From NCBI GenBank assembly GCA_002633005.1, contig NMRA01000378.1:137525-201524 (forward strand): DNA of 64,000 bases. The letters run 5' to 3'. Under the pieces are notes generated by a model. The model was not told the origin of the DNA and did not search any database. It saw only the letters and a program-made list of their open reading frames with translations. The DNA is from Phoronis australis (Eukaryota; Phoronida; Phoronidae). Below, piece by piece: positions 60,109 through 64,000 of this stretch; the first letter of the stretch is position 1; every line of letters starts with the position of its first letter. The position numbers and the translations under genes were made by a program.

Positions 60109-60318
60109 TCAGGTCAGTGTCATATTCGTCAGCAAATTTCTGTGCATGTCACCAATGACAGGATAGTGGCGCATAAAGTGAATCTCATTACTTTTTAATT
60201 TGTTACATATTCCACAAATACTCTCGTCCTCGGTTAGACCTGCGTGCCGCCTTCTTTCAAGGCTTTTGCATTGACACCTAAAACGAGCAAATATTTTCCT
60301 TAAGTATGAGTTTAGCAA
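60109..60318 (-). pseudogene. LINE-type reverse transcriptase C-terminal tail (fragment)
   Basis: Seen: FARFRCQCKSLERRRHAGLT, then EDESICGICNKLKSNEIHF, MRHYPVIGDMHRNLL. Family knowledge: LINE-type polyproteins end with a zinc-binding region C-x2-C...E-x-H-F...C/H-P-x-Y...R-x-x-L. C-G-I-C, E-I-H-F and the P are in order; the expected Cys before Pro is His-Tyr. The rest of the element is absent. Confidence 0.6.
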
Positions 60319-60607
60319 ACACAGTTATTTTTCACACTGATAATACAATAGACTTTGATATTTGAGAGATTGAAAGGCTTATACATGTACATGTACAATT
60401 TCACTTTGGCTGATGCTGCCACTTGAAGTATGAAGGTATCCGTTGCACATGTCTCGCATTGAGGGCCACGGTCGTAAAATTAGGCGGTGTAGGTTACGGT
60501 CTCAGAAAAGCTGTCTACTTCCCTCTTCTCTTTGAGAACTAAACAGATTCAAATAGCAGAACCTTTTCCATTCCGATATTGGGGTACCCCAAGGCTTTGA
60601 TTGTTGC

Positions 60608-60829
60608 ATGATGGCGGATTCATTTACTGTGTCCCAAAACTTGGTATTTTCCCCGGTCACACAATTCACCTTGGCATTTGGCTTGGTACAGTTTCTTTAC
60701 GTACTTTTATATATCCTTTTTAAGTTGATTGCCAGATCGTCGTTATATAGCACTTCAACGACTATCACTTTTCTAATAGTTTCTGTCTGCATTCAATGTC
60801 AAGCAACTCAGAATCTGTGTTTTGCTTAG
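60608..60829 (+). CDS. small hydrophobic open frame, unidentified
   Basis: Seen: 73 codons starting MMADSFTVSQNLV, with two hydrophobic stretches (FTLAFGLVQFLYVLLYILF and TITFLIVSVC). The start lies in GCATGATGGCGGA, a YY1-like context. Either a small two-helix membrane protein or a chance frame in T-rich DNA. No homologue recognised. Confidence 0.15.
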   Translation: MMADSFTVSQNLVFSPVTQFTLAFGLVQFLYVLLYILFKLIARSSLYSTSTTITFLIVSVCIQCQATQNLCFA

Positions 60830-61448
60830 CAAGTTCGATAGGTTTTCTCGCAGTGTTCCTTTCACATGATGTCAAACTTAATCCGACAAAAGTTCAACAC
60901 TGTTATTGATACGTGTGTTATTCAAATTTCACATGTCTGTAGGACACTCGTGTTTTGCAAGGGTCTAAGTTTGATCAAAATCGACAAGATCTATCATGTC
61001 ATAGTCTACGCGTATCCACTGATGTACAGCACAACCACTTAATTTTAATTAACGTTGAAAAACGTTGGAAGTTACTTTCAGGTTAGTTGTTAGCATAACA
61101 CCACCCACCATTAGTATTATCTAATTCTATTTTTGTGACTGAGTTCAGCTTACAGGCTGTTAATGCCATGGAATCATTCATAAAGTGCTTAGTCTTGGGC
61201 CATTTTGTTCAAGTTGGACTACATGTGATCCATCAAAACCGCGCTGCCAACACGACCAATTTGATCAACTTTAGCATCTCTAATTTGTACCCATTCTTCC
61301 TCACCCAAATAAAAGACGAGGCTCCAAAAAAAGTGTGGCAAAAACGCAAAACTGTCAGATTACATCTTGCCGATCACAACTTTCCCACTATAAATAACAC
61401 AGCGCAAAAATGTGTTGCCACTCAATCACTTGAATTTTTTGCAATGTT

Positions 61449-61496
61449 GGCTTGTTTGAGGGCTACCTGAAATCGCCACAGGTTTCTCAGTAGCTA
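61449..61496 (+). repeat. dispersed 48-bp module, copy 2
   Basis: Seen: GGCTTGTTTGAGGGCTACCT and GAAATCGCCACAGGTTTCTC, as at 4199-4246. The open frame 61135-61470 ends inside it with the same ACLRAT-stop, so that shared end reflects a repeat and not a gene family. Confidence 0.5.
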
Positions 61497-61799
61497 CGCG
61501 GAAATGTTACATGACTTTGATCTGGGAATTAAATTTCAGAAGTCAAACAGATCGAAAAATTACCAGTTTTAATCCATGTTACAGTATACATTTTAGACTG
61601 TATTTTTACCCTGAAGTCATCGGTAGAGCAGTAATAATTGTCTTGTTCCACATATAAGAAGCTAAACCAGTGTCCGTGGTATCGAAGTATCCTGTCTACC
61701 GCATCGTTTACAAATTTACATGTGCACGCTGTGACGGCCGCCTCACGCCGAGGCCAATTTTCTAATGTAACATAATCTGTTCGAGTCACTTTTTCTACT

Positions 61800-64000
61800 G
61801 ATTATTATAATCAATATACATATAAGCAATTTAAGCACACCTATTTTATGTTTACGCTCATCACTTGAAAATTTCACCGTAAAAGTGACAACAAATATGG
61901 ATAACTAGCACCCATATGACGATGTGTACAGTAAGCAAAGATAAAATTCACAAAGTGGAATATTTTTGGAAAATTATTAAATTTTGCCCCTATTTGAAAA
62001 GCACACATTTCCCAACGTTTTTTTTTTTTTCTTGCTCATTGCTTTATTCTTCATTGTCCGACTAATTTAAAATTGCCATTTCAGTCTACGGTGAATTGTA
62101 GGGCTCAGAAAATCATTTTAGTACCCGCCTTCTGAAAGGACGGCAAAAGTTGACGTTTTCAAGCCACCAATCGATTAAAATGTACCCTTTAAATTCAGAG
62201 CCAAATGGTACTTTTTCAGGTCCATCAAACGAATGTCTTTACTCTTATATCATGGTAAATTGCGTATTGTATGATCGCGTGAGCTGCGACACTGAACCGG
62301 GAAGTGGCCGTCGTGAGATAAAGTCATCGGGAGTGCCATAGGGGTCGCTCGTTCAAAAGTTATTACGAAATTTACTCAACAGGTAGCGATTCAGTCAGGA
62401 GTGTGAGAAGCCGACAGAAGTCAGGCTTTGCTGGCATGTTCAAAGCTTATTTGGTGGTGTGTGCTACTATAGGAAGAGGTCTACTTATTTAATACCTATG
62501 TTGAGGTTCTGTGAGGTGAAAAGGCAGAAATGAGAGCAGTTGTGCAAAGAGTTATGAAGGCCAGTGTTTCAGGTAGACTCGATATGGCGATATGACACAT
62601 GATGGCCTTCCTTATTCATTGATTGATAAGGCTGACAATCGGGCCAACAGAGGCGATGGTCATTGCCTATCACTGGTGATGATATGGGTAACTTTCGATG
62701 TATGTTAACTGGCGATAACTTTTGAATGGAAATATACTGACAACCATGATTTACCTGTCAATGATCTTTAGGCTTCCTAATATTTAACTGAATTCAGACA
62801 GAAGAGTGCCACCACCGACACCGGCACTATAAGGCGGCAGTAGAAATGAATTGAAAGGGTTGCCATCCTATACTATAGGCTCTCCATCGCTGGAACCCTT
62901 TCGACACATTATGACGTCATATCCCCTTTTGCGAGCAGTGTAAAAATGGCCAGTTGGCGATTTAGGCAACTATGCATTTTGGCAGATTTGGGCAACTGAA
63001 TGAAAGGTAACTGTTGGACAATAGCTGGTGGGAAACCTGATCAAAATTGATTTGAGAACCAGTGACTTAACGACTGACTAATGGGCGTTCAAGGACAAAG
63101 ATATCATGCGCCTAGTCTGCCGTCTCGCCAGCTTCCTTCGCTTCAGCATCTTCATCCATGTCAAACACGTTCTAGGATTTCCCAACTTCATCACTGATTG
63201 ACTCTCTCCAGGCGTAATTCAGTGAAAGTAACTGGTTCTCAAATCAGGACCCATGTATCCTACCAAGTTGCACATCAACGACCTCCTAAGGTGTCCCTCT
63301 ATATTCAAAAGCTACCTATGGCAATGTGATTTTCATACTTTAATCAGTGTGAGACATAATTCGTCAAAAAGCTGGAGGCCCTATGGAATAGCCACTGTCT
63401 CTACTGCAGCCTGTTGAGACATTGGTACTGTCTATCCTTTACCAGTGTGGATAGTCGATAGTGTATTACCTTCAATGATAATACCTAACCTACAGTGAAT
63501 ACTTAGGCTAGCTACTGCCATGTCCTAGTAAAGACTTTTCTTCCTACACCCTTGCCATTGGCCTTGTTTTATCAACAATGACTAAGAAGTCTATTCCCTG
63601 CATACTCTAGTAATGCTATTTCCCTCACTCAACATTCAGCCAAAATGTCTTTACTCGAACACTACGTTATTGCGGGCTCACTAACTACTGTGCATCAATA
63701 TGTTTTTGGCAATGCACAAGACCACATGCATCATCTGTTTGGAAAGATTTATAATATTAATAATAAATCGTTCCAACTAATTGTGCTGCACAAGATAACT
63801 GCAGTTCCAGTGAAAACCACAATATAGCCTACTAAATAGTTATCATTGCTTACATGGTTATGAATAATGCTGGACACGCCATTTTTATCAAGTTTATCCC
63901 GTGTCACTTTAAAGATTTCCCACCATGACTCTGTGTCTCAAAAATAATTTTATTAATACATGTTAAGAGATTTAATATACTTAAGTTTACCTGTTGCTAA
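61800..64000. other. no gene recognised
   Basis: Short open frames only, a T run at 62020-62030 and no recognised repeat family. Confidence 0.4.

Overview
The window is animal nuclear DNA, A+T-rich and gene-poor. Its only well-supported genes are intron-split EF-hand genes embedded in many short transposon-derived repeats. The intron structure, the repeat types (TTAA-flanked and hAT-like inverted-repeat elements, LINE-type reverse-transcriptase tails, tRNA-derived SINEs) and a strong excess of the palindrome TACATGTA suggest a non-vertebrate metazoan, perhaps a marine invertebrate. I cannot name the species.

Two calmodulin-like genes lie head-to-tail on the minus strand. CaM-like gene 1 (13139-23175, plus an unseen ATG-only exon) can be assembled from exons of 31, 144, 243 and 26 coding bases. 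The first two match the sizes and phases of vertebrate calmodulin exons 2 and 3. The 243-base exon equals vertebrate exons 4 and 5 (107 + 136) without the intron between them. The predicted protein has 148 residues and four canonical EF-hand loops. CaM-like gene 2 (42550-49537) has matching exons of 136, 243 and 29 bases; its 5' end is altered and its start is unresolved. A tandem AG-AG acceptor in the last exon of gene 1 could switch the reading frame to a hydrophobic tail.

Layout: 1-725 edge of a dimeric satellite; 1-12 kb inverted-repeat elements and a TTAA-flanked element (6760-8921); 13-23 kb CaM-like gene 1, whose large intron holds a second TTAA-flanked element (15911-18725) carrying a nested 1126-bp transposon with an exact 8-bp target duplication; 20.96-21.63 kb a repeat with four CTCF-like motifs; 23-42 kb mostly non-coding with palindromic repeats, a microsatellite and a near-identical tandem duplication joined by an N; 42.5-49.5 kb CaM-like gene 2, whose last intron holds a decayed THAP domain, SINEs and a small inverted-repeat element; 49.5-64 kb mostly non-coding with repeat fragments and a few weak exon candidates. 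Nearly all other open frames look like chance or repeat-derived frames.
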